Assembly: GCA_039030395.1 (NCBI GenBank)
Contig: JBCCEF010000005.1
Coordinates: forward strand, 174,178-238,177
Reading direction: 5' to 3'
Length of the DNA: 64,000 nt
Origin: Acidobacteriota bacterium
GTDB taxonomy: Bacteria; Acidobacteriota; Thermoanaerobaculia; Multivoradales; JBCCEF01
The translations under genes were made by a program, and so were the position numbers. The notes below the pieces were generated by a model. The model was not told where the DNA came from. It was given only the letters and a program-made list of their open reading frames with translations, and did no database searches. This document shows positions 15,684-27,074 of this stretch, one piece after another (the first letter of the stretch is position 1; each line of letters opens with the position of its first letter).

Positions 15684-18377
15684 GTGCCACGTAGCAAGGC
15701 GGCCCTCGACTTGCTCCATCGCCTTCGGCAGATCTGCGCCGAGTCAGAGGAAGACGAGAGTCGGACTCGGCGACTGGATGAAGAGTTGCTTCTACCTACC
15801 GGATCTCTCGTCGACGGGCAGTGGGGTCGATTTCAGATCAAGGAACTGCTCGGTCGGGGAGGCTTTGGGGAGGTCTACCGCGCCTACGATCCGAAACTGG
15901 ATCGAGAGGTCGCTCTCAAACTTGCCCACCCTCAGGTATCGGGTGATGCCGCTCATTCTCTACGAGAGGGTCGTCACTTGGCGAAGATCCGCCATCCCAA
16001 CGTGGTCACCGTCTACGATGTGGGAGATCACGAGGGTCGGGTAGGCATTGGAATGGAACTCGTGAAGGGCGAAACTCTGGAGGAATCCCTGCGAAGGCGG
16101 GGACCCTTCGAAGAGTCGGAAGTTGTCGAGATCGGAATCGCCCTTTGTCGAGCGCTGGCCGGAGTACATCAGCAAGGCATCCTGCACCGAGACATCAAGG
16201 CTCAGAACGTCATTCGCCAAGTGGACGGCCGCATCGTCCTCGTGGACTTCGGAGTCGGACTCGATCAAAGCCGGCCAGAACCCGGGCACGACGGCGTAGC
16301 GGGAACCCAGCACTATATCGCCCCAGAGGTACTCGCCGGCGAACCGAGTAGCCCGGCGTCGGATCTTCATTCGCTGGGGGTGTTGCTGTTTCGTTTGACA
16401 ACTGGTGGATTTCCTGGCCGGACAGAGTTCGCCTCTCCAGCCCAATCAAGGCCGCCTCACGGTGCTTCGACAAGCGTCAGACTTGCCAATCTACTTCAGA
16501 ATCTAATAGCGCCGAAGCCAGTCCGCTATCGATCTGCAGAGGAGGCCAAGGAGGCACTAGAGAACCTCGGCCGGGAGGGTGCTCCGCTTTGGAAGCGGCT
16601 GGCAATCGCATCGATCATTCTGGCCGTGCTGACGGTTAGTGTTCGCCTGCTTTTGCCGTTTGCCATTCCAGGATACTTCGTGTCAAAGGACGTTCGGATC
16701 GCTGTCGCACCTGTCCTTGAGGGAGGTGACCAGGGTCTACGCGATCGACTAGAAGAAGAATTCAAGGAAAGTTCGGGGGTTGAACTCGTGGGCTGGAATG
16801 AAGCGGAGGAGTTTAGAAAGAACGTCTGTTCTGAGTGCGGATCTTGGGATCTGGAACTTGCGAGTCTTTGGGCTCGGTATGATGGGGCGGTCGGTGTTGT
16901 CATAGTGGACGAGTACGGCGCAAGGTTGTTCCCCGTGAATCGAGCCGGACGTGTCGGCCCCCTGTCGGCTTTTGTTTCGCTCGCACCCAATCTGGCATCC
17001 TTCGAGCGTCGGCCCTGGGCGCAGAGCGCGGCCATACGGCTGCGCCGATCGGGAATGCATTTGGGACGCCAGAAGCATCGGTTCAGGCGACTGTCTGTTT
17101 CGCCTGTTCACAACCGGCAGGCCCTAGCGGCTTTCATGAACGGTATACAGATGGACAATCCGCGCGAGGCAGCAACCTGGTTCGCAAAGGCCAGGATGCA
17201 CGACCCTAGTTTTCTTTCCGCCTACTACCGCGCGGCCGAATCGCTCGACAGCGGCTCATATTTCGGAGAGGGCGCTGGACTCGGTCTCGCTGGCGCGGTT
17301 CGGGTGGATGCCTCGATCAAGAGGTTCCTAGAGTCAGGCGAACCTCTTCCCTGTGACGCATTTCTAGTGCGCTTCCGTGCTTCACCCGCCATGGGTCTCT
17401 CGGAGTTTGAGATCTGGACTCTCGTAGTCGCTGCTCGTCAGAGGCTCTGCTATGACGCGGCACTCCAGCTCCTCGGCGCTGCAAGTTCGGATTGGCGTTC
17501 AGCGATTGAAGCCTATCGGCAGATAGCCCTAATCTTGGAGAGGAAAGGTCCATCCTTTCTTCCCCTGGCCTATGAGGAGGCCCTGCGTATCTTGGAAGGG
17601 GATCATGATCCCATCAATATCGGGTTCCTCGCATTTCTTGAAGCCTTGATGGGGAGAGGTGACGAGGCGCTGAGGCGACTCGCCGAGAACACAGACGATC
17701 ACATCGACTACTGGTTCTGGCCGGAAGGCCTTGCTCATGTGGCGAACGGTGATTTCGCCAAGGCCGAAAGGGCGTTCAGGAAGCTAGAAGCCAGCAAATG
17801 TTGTGAATTCGCGGCTCTCTTCAGAGTTCAACTCGCTCGCAAGCGTGGCAACCTCGACCGCGCTAGGAATCTCCTGGAGGAGTTCCTGGGCTCGAGTGCA
17901 GTTTCGGCCAGGCCTTCGTCTACGCAGGCAGAGGCCTGGTTGATGCTTGCAGAGCTTCACAGAGTCGATGGACTGGAGGACGGCATCGCGATGGCCCTGT
18001 CCAATCTCGAGAACCTAGATCCGAGTCCCGCCAATCTAAGGTACTTCAGATCCGCTGCGGTGCTTGCGCTTCGCTCTGGCCTAGGGTCCGCTGACTTCTT
18101 CGTCCAGCAGGTGCGCGAGATTCACCTCAAGGCTCCTTCAAATGTGTCAGTTGCCCTTCTGGCCCAGGTCAATGCCGAACTGCTGCTTGTCGAGCCAATG
18201 GCTGATTTCTCCTCGCATTCCATGATTCTTGGAGAACTTGTCTGGTTTGATGAGAGCCTGGTTGGGACCAAGATTCGGGTGTTGGAACGCCAGGGGCTTT
18301 CGAGCGAGGCCCTGAATCTTCAACGCACTCTCCACAGTGAGTGGGCAATCATGGCCTTTAATCGACTTTCAGTGTAA
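15684..18377 (+). CDS. Membrane Ser/Thr protein kinase with TPR-like C-terminal region
   Basis: 897 residues from GTG 15684 (AAGGGG upstream). The kinase domain spans about residues 45-300 with all key motifs: GRGGFGEVY loop (57-65), Lys79, HRDIKAQN (168-175), DFG (188-190) and APE (213-215), so it is predicted active. A transmembrane helix follows at about 306-331. Then comes a ~120-residue domain (KDVRIAVAPVLEGGDQGLRDRLEEEF, TolB-like in flavour), and a long alpha-helical, TPR-like region to the end (AATWFAKARMHDPSFLSAYYRAAESLD and similar). It probably senses an envelope or protein signal and phosphorylates cytoplasmic targets, the adjacent ECF sigma being the obvious candidate. GC falls towards the 3' end. 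Confidence 0.85.
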   Translation: MPRSKAALDLLHRLRQICAESEEDESRTRRLDEELLLPTGSLVDGQWGRFQIKELLGRGGFGEVYRAYDPKLDREVALKLAHPQVSGDAAHSLREGRHLAKIRHPNVVTVYDVGDHEGRVGIGMELVKGETLEESLRRRGPFEESEVVEIGIALCRALAGVHQQGILHRDIKAQNVIRQVDGRIVLVDFGVGLDQSRPEPGHDGVAGTQHYIAPEVLAGEPSSPASDLHSLGVLLFRLTTGGFPGRTEFASPAQSRPPHGASTSVRLANLLQNLIAPKPVRYRSAEEAKEALENLGREGAPLWKRLAIASIILAVLTVSVRLLLPFAIPGYFVSKDVRIAVAPVLEGGDQGLRDRLEEEFKESSGVELVGWNEAEEFRKNVCSECGSWDLELASLWARYDGAVGVVIVDEYGARLFPVNRAGRVGPLSAFVSLAPNLASFERRPWAQSAAIRLRRSGMHLGRQKHRFRRLSVSPVHNRQALAAFMNGIQMDNPREAATWFAKARMHDPSFLSAYYRAAESLDSGSYFGEGAGLGLAGAVRVDASIKRFLESGEPLPCDAFLVRFRASPAMGLSEFEIWTLVVAARQRLCYDAALQLLGAASSDWRSAIEAYRQIALILERKGPSFLPLAYEEALRILEGDHDPINIGFLAFLEALMGRGDEALRRLAENTDDHIDYWFWPEGLAHVANGDFAKAERAFRKLEASKCCEFAALFRVQLARKRGNLDRARNLLEEFLGSSAVSARPSSTQAEAWLMLAELHRVDGLEDGIAMALSNLENLDPSPANLRYFRSAAVLALRSGLGSADFFVQQVREIHLKAPSNVSVALLAQVNAELLLVEPMADFSSHSMILGELVWFDESLVGTKIRVLERQGLSSEALNLQRTLHSEWAIMAFNRLSV

Positions 18378-18489
18378 CTCCCGTCTTCAAACCCTCCACG
18401 GAAATCCACATGCTAGGTTCTGGGAATCCTGTGGGCAGTGCTCGTCTAAGACACCGTGAACTTACGATCAACTAATGATTGGAGGAGCA

Positions 18490-19278
18490 ATGGGAGACTA
18501 TTGGGGAGTATTGGGTCGAGCCTGTGCACTTGGAGACTCATTTGCGAATGCTCTTCATGACAAGAGTGGTAGTCAGGATGAGTTCTATAAATTTCTTGTT
18601 GAGAAGAGATGTTTTCGCCTTTCGCGTTGGGAGAGGGAATCCCTGAGATTTGCTGTTCGCAAGCTTAAGCAGGAAGGTCACCTGGGGAGTTTTGAAAAGA
18701 TCCGAGTGGCTTGGGGGGATTCGGCTATTCAAAGTCAGGATTGCTGGCCGATCAATGCGCCTGAGATCCGAGAAGCCCTCTCTTTCTTCGGTATGCTATG
18801 TATCGACAGAGATTACGCCATTCTCGCCCATGAGACAGCGAATGATCAGCGCCCTCCGGATGCTGGGCAAACCTACTTCAAGAATTTTGTGGAGACTGGG
18901 ACCGTTAGGTTTTTCCCGGGCGTTTACTTGGCTCAGCTGAGAGACGCGATCAGGCAAGATACTGTACTGAACGAATTGCTGGATATCGAGAACAACGGGT
19001 GGAAGATTCCAGGAGCCAAGCCTTGCGCTGGAGGGTTTGTCCAAAATAATGATTTTCAATTCAAGGATGCTGATTCGATAGTGATTCTGTCGGAGTTGTT
19101 GAGGGCTGATAACCAAAAGCTAAGAAATGATCTTGGAGTCGTAGGTGATCTTGGCGCTCAGGTTGATCGTGTGCAGGGTTTATATCTTCGAGAAAGCAAT
19201 GCCCTGAACTCAATTGAGGATCTTTCACTCCTGGGTAGATTCGAGGATTTTGTTTCCTCGATTCAAAATAATTCCTAG
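18490..19278 (+). CDS. Unrecognised protein of the sigma/kinase island
   Basis: 262 residues, no family recognised. GGAGGAG sits 2 bases before ATG 18490, better than the ATG at 18475. No signal peptide or membrane helix. Visible parts: an amphipathic, W/F-rich N-terminal half (LSRWERESLRFAVRKLKQEGHLGSFEKIRVAWGD), a middle with FFPGVYLAQLRDAI, and an acidic helical C-terminus. Its base composition is clearly lower in GC than the rest of the window and it uses many A/T-ending codons, a sign of recent acquisition or relaxed selection. It lies 112 bases after the kinase gene, same strand, and is followed by a strong hairpin. It could be a kinase substrate or an unrelated cargo gene. Confidence 0.6.
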   Translation: MGDYWGVLGRACALGDSFANALHDKSGSQDEFYKFLVEKRCFRLSRWERESLRFAVRKLKQEGHLGSFEKIRVAWGDSAIQSQDCWPINAPEIREALSFFGMLCIDRDYAILAHETANDQRPPDAGQTYFKNFVETGTVRFFPGVYLAQLRDAIRQDTVLNELLDIENNGWKIPGAKPCAGGFVQNNDFQFKDADSIVILSELLRADNQKLRNDLGVVGDLGAQVDRVQGLYLRESNALNSIEDLSLLGRFEDFVSSIQNNS

Positions 19279-19286
19279 CGAGAATC

Positions 19287-19311
19287 GGGCGCCTGCCTCC
19301 GCCAGGCGCCC
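19287..19311. terminator. Strong hairpin after the island genes
   Basis: GGGCGCCTG (19287-19295) pairs with CAGGCGCCC (19303-19311), 7-base loop, 8 bases after the stop at 19278. No clear T-run follows, so it may be a terminator or a 3'-end stabiliser. The remaining bases up to clpB (19312-19474) show no gene. Confidence 0.5.
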
Positions 19312-19474
19312 AACTGGACTCCTCAAGTTGATTCCTGGTTGGGAGCACGGTGAGCACTCAAACTCATGCGCCCCGCCGTGCTTCGGAGGGCTCAGGCGAC
19401 CGCGCTAATAGGAGTCCGGATTCCTCCTGGTATCCGGGCTGTATACAGAACCTGTCGAGTCCTTTTGCTGGGCT

Positions 19475-22126
<2,652 letters not shown>

Positions 22127-22171
22127 CGTCTCGTCATTCCTCTCTATGAATGCAGGCTCCGTCCGCGTCCG

Positions 22172-23128
22172 CTAGGCCCGGGGACGGAAGCTCGATCTTT
22201 TTTTCAGCTTCTCGAAGAGCTGTTGTTCGTCGTCGGTCATTTCGTCCGGCGAAGGGACGACCACGGTGATCTCGGCGAAGAGATCGCCGGCGCCGCCGCT
22301 TTTGAGCGGAAAGCCCTTGCCGGACAGCCGGATCTTGCGGCCCGACGACGATCCCTGGGGGATCTTGATGCGCAGCCGGCCATTCAGAGTCTCGACCTCT
22401 GCCTCGCCGCCGAGAGCTGCTTCCCAGGGGGTGACCGGCAGCGAGATGTGCAGGTCCGAGCCCTTGAGTTGGAAGCGCGGGTGGGGCAGCACATTGATCT
22501 TCAAGAGCAAATCGCCCGCCGGGCCGCCGCCGACCCCCGGCTCTCCCTTGCCGGCGAGGCGCACCTTCTGGCCCGGCCGCACGCCTTTGGGGATGTTGAC
22601 GGAGAGCTTTTGCCGCTCGCCGGTTTCGGGGCTGCGCAGGGTGAGTTCCCGCGAACCGCCCTTCGCCAGCTCGTCGAGGGTGAGGGTCAGCTCCGCCTGG
22701 ACGTTGGCGCCGCGGCCAGGGCGCTGCCCTTGGCGCCGCACCCGCCCGCCGGAACCGAAGAGGGATTCAAAAAAGGAGCTGAAATCGCCCGCCTGGCCCG
22801 GTCCGGCTCCCGCTCCGGCGCCGCCGAAGCCAAAGCCCTCGCCGCCGAGGTCGAAGAGGATGTCTTCCCAGCCCGGCGGTGGGTTGCCGGTGGCACCCTG
22901 GCCGGTCTGCTTCCAAGCCTGGCCAAAACGGTCGTAGCGCTGGCGCTTGGAGTCGTCCTTGAGGACTTCATAGGCCTCGCCGATCTCCTTGAACTTGGCC
23001 TCGGCCGCCACATCTTTGTTGATGTCCGGATGGTATTTCCGGGCCAGCTTGCGGTACGCCTTCTGGATCTCGTCCGCCGAAGCGCTCCGTTCGACCCCCA
23101 GGGTTCCGTAGTAATCCTTGAATTCCAC
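22172..23128 (-). CDS. cbpA: CbpA/DnaJ-type co-chaperone (no zinc finger)
   Basis: 318 residues. J domain at residues 1-70 ([16 protein letters not shown], with the HPD triad in [10 protein letters not shown]), a Gly/Phe-rich segment ([15 protein letters not shown], then [11 protein letters not shown]), then the two C-terminal beta-barrel substrate-binding domains ([20 protein letters not shown] and [17 protein letters not shown]). The four CxxCxGxG repeats of DnaJ are absent, so this is the CbpA/class B type. It stimulates DnaK ATPase and delivers clients; encoded next to clpB it makes a disaggregation unit. The symbol rests on domain architecture. Confidence 0.9.
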   Translation of the reverse strand: MEFKDYYGTLGVERSASADEIQKAYRKLARKYHPDINKDVAAEAKFKEIGEAYEVLKDDSKRQRYDRFGQAWKQTGQGATGNPPPGWEDILFDLGGEGFGFGGAGAGAGPGQAGDFSSFFESLFGSGGRVRRQGQRPGRGANVQAELTLTLDELAKGGSRELTLRSPETGERQKLSVNIPKGVRPGQKVRLAGKGEPGVGGGPAGDLLLKINVLPHPRFQLKGSDLHISLPVTPWEAALGGEAEVETLNGRLRIKIPQGSSSGRKIRLSGKGFPLKSGGAGDLFAEITVVVPSPDEMTDDEQQLFEKLKKRSSFRPRA

Positions 23129-23195
23129 CCTCGTCTCCTCTGCATCGCATGGGAAGCGCGCGGCAGTCCCTCTAAATTGAGTGCTTGGCGCTTAG

Positions 23196-23220
23196 TTGAG
23201 TCAATCTGACTCACATTGTA
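23196..23220 (-). promoter_or_regulatory. Candidate HspR/HAIR operator and -10 box for cbpA-clpB
   Basis: TTGAGT (23196-23201), seven bases, ACTCAC (23209-23214): a near match to the HAIR inverted repeat CTTGAGT-N7-ACTCAAG bound by the heat-shock repressor HspR. On the minus strand a TACAAT (-10-like, 23220-23215) sits immediately upstream, so the repeat would cover the transcription start of the chaperone operon. No good -35 is seen. HspR itself is not encoded in this window. Confidence 0.55.
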
Positions 23221-23274
23221 GAACGATCTCCGCTCCAGTGCTATTCCCAAAGCCCTGATTTTCCTTGCGCCTAC

Positions 23275-23300
23275 GAAAAAGGCGCGGAGAACCGCGCCTT
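23275..23300 (-). terminator. Rho-independent terminator of the ferredoxin gene
   Basis: On the minus strand: stem AAGGCGCGG/CCGCGCCTT (23279-23300) with a 4-base loop followed by a T-run (A5 at 23276-23280 on the plus strand). It lies 35 bases after the ferredoxin stop. Confidence 0.8.
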
Positions 23301-23334
23301 GCTGAGAACTGCTGAAAGACCTTTTGCCTGCTAG

Positions 23335-23589
23335 CTATGGAGCCTCGATATCGAAATGCTCATAGTTCTTGGCGATGAACGCATTCCATTTCTCCGGCAC
23401 TTCTTCTTCCGGAAAAATCGCCTCGACGGGGCAGGCGTCGACGCAGAGACCGCAGTCAATGCACTCTTCGGGGTGGATGTAGAGCATCTCGAAGTCGTCG
23501 TCCTTGCCGTAGATGCAGTCCACCGGGCAGACATCCACGCAGGCAACATCCTTCACCCCAACGCACGGTTCCGCGATGATATGAGTCAT
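23335..23589 (-). CDS. 7Fe ferredoxin (FdxA-type)
   Basis: 84 residues. The N-terminal cluster region [19 protein letters not shown] has the spacing of a [3Fe-4S]/[4Fe-4S] ferredoxin, and [16 protein letters not shown] supplies the second cluster. An acidic helical tail ([21 protein letters not shown]) is typical of the Azotobacter FdI/FdxA group. A soluble low-potential electron carrier. AAGGAGG precedes the ATG. Its TAG stop lies in a GCTAGC motif related to the intergenic G repeat. Single-gene transcript bounded by the terminator at 23279. Confidence 0.92.
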   Translation of the reverse strand: MTHIIAEPCVGVKDVACVDVCPVDCIYGKDDDFEMLYIHPEECIDCGLCVDACPVEAIFPEEEVPEKWNAFIAKNYEHFDIEAP

Positions 23590-23772
23590 ATTGAAAAGGC
23601 CCTCCTTTTGGCCGCTGATTCCTTCCCGGTCGATGTCGAATGCAACGCGCGCGCGCTTCCACCGGCCGACCGCCCCATGTCACCCGCGCATTATACAGAG
23701 AAGGCACAACGGGCAATGCCTCGTATGTACCTGTGCTCTTTCGGTTTGCACTCGCCGAATCGGCCGTCCGGA

Positions 23773-25059
23773 TCACGCCTCCGGGGCGACGGCGCGGTCG
23801 AAGGCTTCGACGGTACGTTCGATCTCCTCCGGGCCGTGGGCGAGGGACAGGAAGAGAGTTTCGTAGGGCGATGGCGGCAGGTGGATTCCGTCGGCGAGCA
23901 GGCGGTGGAAAACCCGCTGGAAGCGGTCGCGATCCGAGGCGTCGACGTCGGCGATGGACTCCACCGGCCCTTCCGCGAAGAAGAGGCCGAGCATCGAACC
24001 CTGGCGCTGGACCCGCAAGGGAACGCCGTGGCGCCGGGCGGATTCCCGCAGGCCACTGGCGAGAGCGCCGCCGGCGGCTTCGAGGATCTCGTAGGCGTCC
24101 GTTCCGGCGAGGGTGGAGAGGGCCGCCCGGCCGGCGGCGACGGCCAAGGGGTTACCGGAGAGGGTGCCGGCCTGGTAAATCGGCCCGGCCGGCGCCACCT
24201 GGCTCATCAGGTCACGCCGACCGCCGTAGGCGCCAATCGGCAGGCCGCCGCCGATCACTTTGCCGAAGGTGGTGAGGTCCGGGGTGACGCCGAGAATTTC
24301 CTGGGCTCCTCCCCAGGCCACCCGGAAGCCGGTCATCACCTCGTCGAACACCAGCACCGCCCCGCGCTCGTCGCACAGCCGCCGCAGGCCTTCGAGGAAT
24401 CCTTCTCGCGGCGGCACCAGGCCCATGTTGCCGGCGATCGGCTCAACGAAGACGGCGGCGATGTCGTCGTGGGCCTCGAACAGCATCGCCACCGCCGACA
24501 GGTCGTTGAAGGGGGCGAGGAGGGTGTCTTCGACCACCGCCGCCGGCACTCCCGGCGACGACGGCACTCCGAGGGTGGCGGCGCCGGAGCCGGCGGCGAT
24601 CAAAAAGGCGTCGCCGTGGCCGTGGTAGCAGCCTTCGAATTTGACGAACTTCGAGCGGCCGGTGGCGCCCCGGGCCACCCGCAGGGCGGACATGGTGGCC
24701 TCGGTGCCGGAGTTGACCAGGCGCACCATTTCAAGGGACGGCACCGCCGCGATCATCTGCTCCGCCAGCTCGATTTCGGCGATGGTGGGGGCGCCGAAGG
24801 CGGTGCCTCGGCGGAGTGCGTCGTGCACCGCTTGGGCGATGGGCTCGGCTCCGTGGCCGAGGATGTGCGGTCCGTAGCCGCCGATGAAGTCGAGATAGCG
24901 GCGCCCATCCTCGGCTTGGAGGTAGCAGCCCTCGGCGGCGCGCACGAAGACCGGCTCGCCGCCGACGCCGCGGAAGGCCCGAACCGGGGAGTTGACGCCA
25001 CCGGGCATCACCCGCTCGGCGCGTTTCAGAAGAGAGGTCTCAGGGCTCATTCGGTCCAT
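23773..25059 (-). CDS. hemL: Glutamate-1-semialdehyde 2,1-aminomutase
   Basis: 428 residues, class III PLP aminotransferase fold. Signature parts: VMPGGVNSPVRAFRGVGG at the N-terminus, NSGTEATMSALRVARGATGR, the G/H-rich cofactor loop CYHGHGDAFL, Asp in VLVFDEVMTGFRVA, and the PLP Lys in TFGKVIGGGLPIGAYGG. It makes 5-aminolevulinate from glutamate-1-semialdehyde in the C5 tetrapyrrole pathway. It starts 4 bases after the hemB stop; the first 14 bases of the gene duplicate the end of hemB, so the ATG at 25050 (MSPETS) may be the ancestral start. hemB-hemL supply consecutive steps to porphobilinogen. Confidence 0.96.
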   Translation of the reverse strand: MDRMSPETSLLKRAERVMPGGVNSPVRAFRGVGGEPVFVRAAEGCYLQAEDGRRYLDFIGGYGPHILGHGAEPIAQAVHDALRRGTAFGAPTIAEIELAEQMIAAVPSLEMVRLVNSGTEATMSALRVARGATGRSKFVKFEGCYHGHGDAFLIAAGSGAATLGVPSSPGVPAAVVEDTLLAPFNDLSAVAMLFEAHDDIAAVFVEPIAGNMGLVPPREGFLEGLRRLCDERGAVLVFDEVMTGFRVAWGGAQEILGVTPDLTTFGKVIGGGLPIGAYGGRRDLMSQVAPAGPIYQAGTLSGNPLAVAAGRAALSTLAGTDAYEILEAAGGALASGLRESARRHGVPLRVQRQGSMLGLFFAEGPVESIADVDASDRDRFQRVFHRLLADGIHLPPSPYETLFLSLAHGPEEIERTVEAFDRAVAPEA

Positions 25060-25063
25060 TCCC

Positions 25064-26065
25064 TCATTCGGTCCATCCCTGCTGCAGCAGGCGCGCCGCG
25101 TCGACGGCGCCGTAGGTGAGGATGAGGTCGGCGCCGGCGCGCTTGATGGCGACGAGGGTTTCCATCAGCACTCGGTCGTAGTCCAGCCAGCCGCGCTCGG
25201 CGGCGGCTTTGAGCATCGCAAACTCGCCGCTCACGTGGTACGCCGCCAGCGGCAGGTCGAAGCGCCGGCGCAGGGCCGCCAATAGATCCAGATACGGCAC
25301 CGCCGGCTTGACCATCAATAGGTCGGCGCCTTCCTCCACGTCGAGGGTCGCTTCGCGCAGCGCCTCGCGACCGTTGGCCGGATCCATTTGATAGGCCCGG
25401 CGGTCGCCGAAGGCCGGGGCGGAGTCCGCCGCATCGCGGAACGGGCCATAGAAGGCGCTCGCGAACTTGATGGCGTAGGAGAGAATCGGTGTGTCGTGGA
25501 AGCCGGCTGCATCCAGGCCGTTCCGGATGGCGCCCACCCGGCCGTCCATCATGTCCGACGGGGCGATCACGTCCGCTCCCGATGCGGCCAGAGACACGGC
25601 CTGCCGGGCGAGGTTTTCGAGGGTGGCGTCGTTGTCCACTTTCTTGCCGCCGCGGCCGTCGTCCAGCAGCACGCCGCAGTGACCGTGGTCGGTGAATTCG
25701 CAGAAGCACAGGTCCACGATCACCACCAGCTCCGGCAGGGCGGCCTTGATCGCCCGCACGGCGCGCTGAACGATGCCGTCTTCCGACCAGGAGTAGCTGC
25801 CCTCGGCGTCCTTCGCCTCCGGCAGCCCGAACAGAATCACCGCCGAGATCCCTGCCTCGGTCGCCTCGCGACAGGCCTCGACCAGGCGATCCACCGAGTG
25901 CTGGAACACCCCGGGCATAGACAACACGGGATTCGCTACCCCCTCGCCGGGGCAGGCGAAGAGGGGCAGCACGAAGTCGTCCGGCGACAGGCGCGTTTCG
26001 CGCACCAACCGGCGGAGGGTGGGCGTGCGGCGCAGGCGCCGCATGCGATGTTCTGGAAAGGCCAT
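25064..26065 (-). CDS. hemB: Porphobilinogen synthase (delta-aminolevulinate dehydratase)
   Basis: 333 residues. Condenses two aminolevulinates into porphobilinogen. The two active-site lysines are seen in [17 protein letters not shown] and [12 protein letters not shown]. The metal loop reads [14 protein letters not shown], the Cys-rich zinc-dependent type rather than the Asp-rich magnesium type. Length and motifs match the family throughout. First gene of the hemB-hemL operon, divergent from the ArsA-like pair across a 121-base gap. Confidence 0.97.
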   Translation of the reverse strand: MAFPEHRMRRLRRTPTLRRLVRETRLSPDDFVLPLFACPGEGVANPVLSMPGVFQHSVDRLVEACREATEAGISAVILFGLPEAKDAEGSYSWSEDGIVQRAVRAIKAALPELVVIVDLCFCEFTDHGHCGVLLDDGRGGKKVDNDATLENLARQAVSLAASGADVIAPSDMMDGRVGAIRNGLDAAGFHDTPILSYAIKFASAFYGPFRDAADSAPAFGDRRAYQMDPANGREALREATLDVEEGADLLMVKPAVPYLDLLAALRRRFDLPLAAYHVSGEFAMLKAAAERGWLDYDRVLMETLVAIKRAGADLILTYGAVDAARLLQQGWTE

Positions 26066-26186
26066 GGGCGGGTTTTACCACAGGCACAGGGGCTGAAACA
26101 GCCCTCGCCGCGAACCGGACGAGCCTTCGGATATAGTTGACGTCGCACTGCGGCATCGAGGCCGCGGGGCGCTCCTGCCGAAAATC

Positions 26187-27074
26187 ATGCCGCACCCGCC
26201 GCTCATGGAAAGTCTGCGCTCTCACCGCCTGCTGGTGGTCACCGGCAAGGGCGGCGTGGGCAAGACCGCCGTGGCGGCGGCGCTGGGCGATTCCCTGGCC
26301 GCGATGATGCCGCCGAAGCGGGTCCTGGTGATCGAGGTGGACCCGAGGGACAACCTGCATCAGATGCTGGGCACCCCGCCCTCCGGTGGCGGTATCGTCG
26401 AGGCGGCGCCGAATCTGTTTGTCCAGAACCTGCGCGCCCGGCGGGTGGTGGACGCCATTGTGCGGGAGCGCCTGAAGATCGACCTGCTGTCGAAGCGGGT
26501 GATCGCCAGCCCGGTCTACGAGCACTTCACGGAAGGGGCGCCGGGTCTCAAGGAAGTGGCGATTCTCGGCCACGCCCTGAGACGCCTGGAGGGGATCGGC
26601 GGGCAGGGCTTCGACTTGGTGATCCTCGATGCCCCGGCGACCGGCCACGGCGTCTCGCTGCTCGATGCGCCGCGTTTGCTGTCGGAGGTCATCGAGAAAG
26701 GACCCTTCGGTGAGCTGGGTCGGCGCCTGGCGGAGTTTGTGGCGGATCCGGCGGACTGCGGTGTGGTGGTGGTGACCAGCGCCGAGGAGATGCCGGTGCA
26801 GGAGGCGCTAGAGCTGCGAGCGACGCTGGCGGAGCGTCTGGATCGCGCGCCGGAGCTGCTGGTGGTCAACGGGCTTTATCCGGAAGTGGCGAAGGGCGAT
26901 CGCGAGCTGTGGCGCCGCCGCCGCCGGCTCAACGAAGCGGAATTGGCTCGTCTCGATGCGGCGTGGGAGGGACCTCGCGCCCTGCTGCCGCTGCTGCCCC
27001 TGGACCGCGGGCCGGCGTTGATCGAGGCCCTGGCCGGCGCCCTCCACCGCTCTCTGTCGGAGGTTCCCTCGTGA
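26187..27074 (+). CDS. ArsA/GET3-family ATPase, first of a pair
   Basis: 295 residues, single-domain P-loop ATPase of the ArsA/GET3 (SIMIBI) class. Deviant Walker A GKGGVGKTA (signature Lys present), switch I-like IEVDPRDNLHQMLG, and Walker B LVILDAPATGHGVSLLDAP. In place of the GET3 hydrophobic groove it has a short insert (KEVAILGHALRRLEG). No arsenic-binding Cys triplet, so arsenite efflux is unlikely. The ATG at codon 7 (26205) is an alternative start. Its stop overlaps the GTG of the second ATPase, suggesting the two proteins work as a heterodimer; such pairs occur in Myxococcota and Acidobacteriota, and the client is unknown. Confidence 0.8.
   Translation: MPHPPLMESLRSHRLLVVTGKGGVGKTAVAAALGDSLAAMMPPKRVLVIEVDPRDNLHQMLGTPPSGGGIVEAAPNLFVQNLRARRVVDAIVRERLKIDLLSKRVIASPVYEHFTEGAPGLKEVAILGHALRRLEGIGGQGFDLVILDAPATGHGVSLLDAPRLLSEVIEKGPFGELGRRLAEFVADPADCGVVVVTSAEEMPVQEALELRATLAERLDRAPELLVVNGLYPEVAKGDRELWRRRRRLNEAELARLDAAWEGPRALLPLLPLDRGPALIEALAGALHRSLSEVPS

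Noticed and set aside
19312-19474. Possible tRNA between the island and clpB
   Set aside because: Some stems form, but there is no acceptor/T-arm combination or GTTCRA loop in the right place.
26909-27070. N-terminal extension of the second ArsA-like ATPase
   Set aside because: The extension overlaps the first ATPase gene in another frame and is low-complexity; GTG 27071 immediately precedes the P-loop domain.
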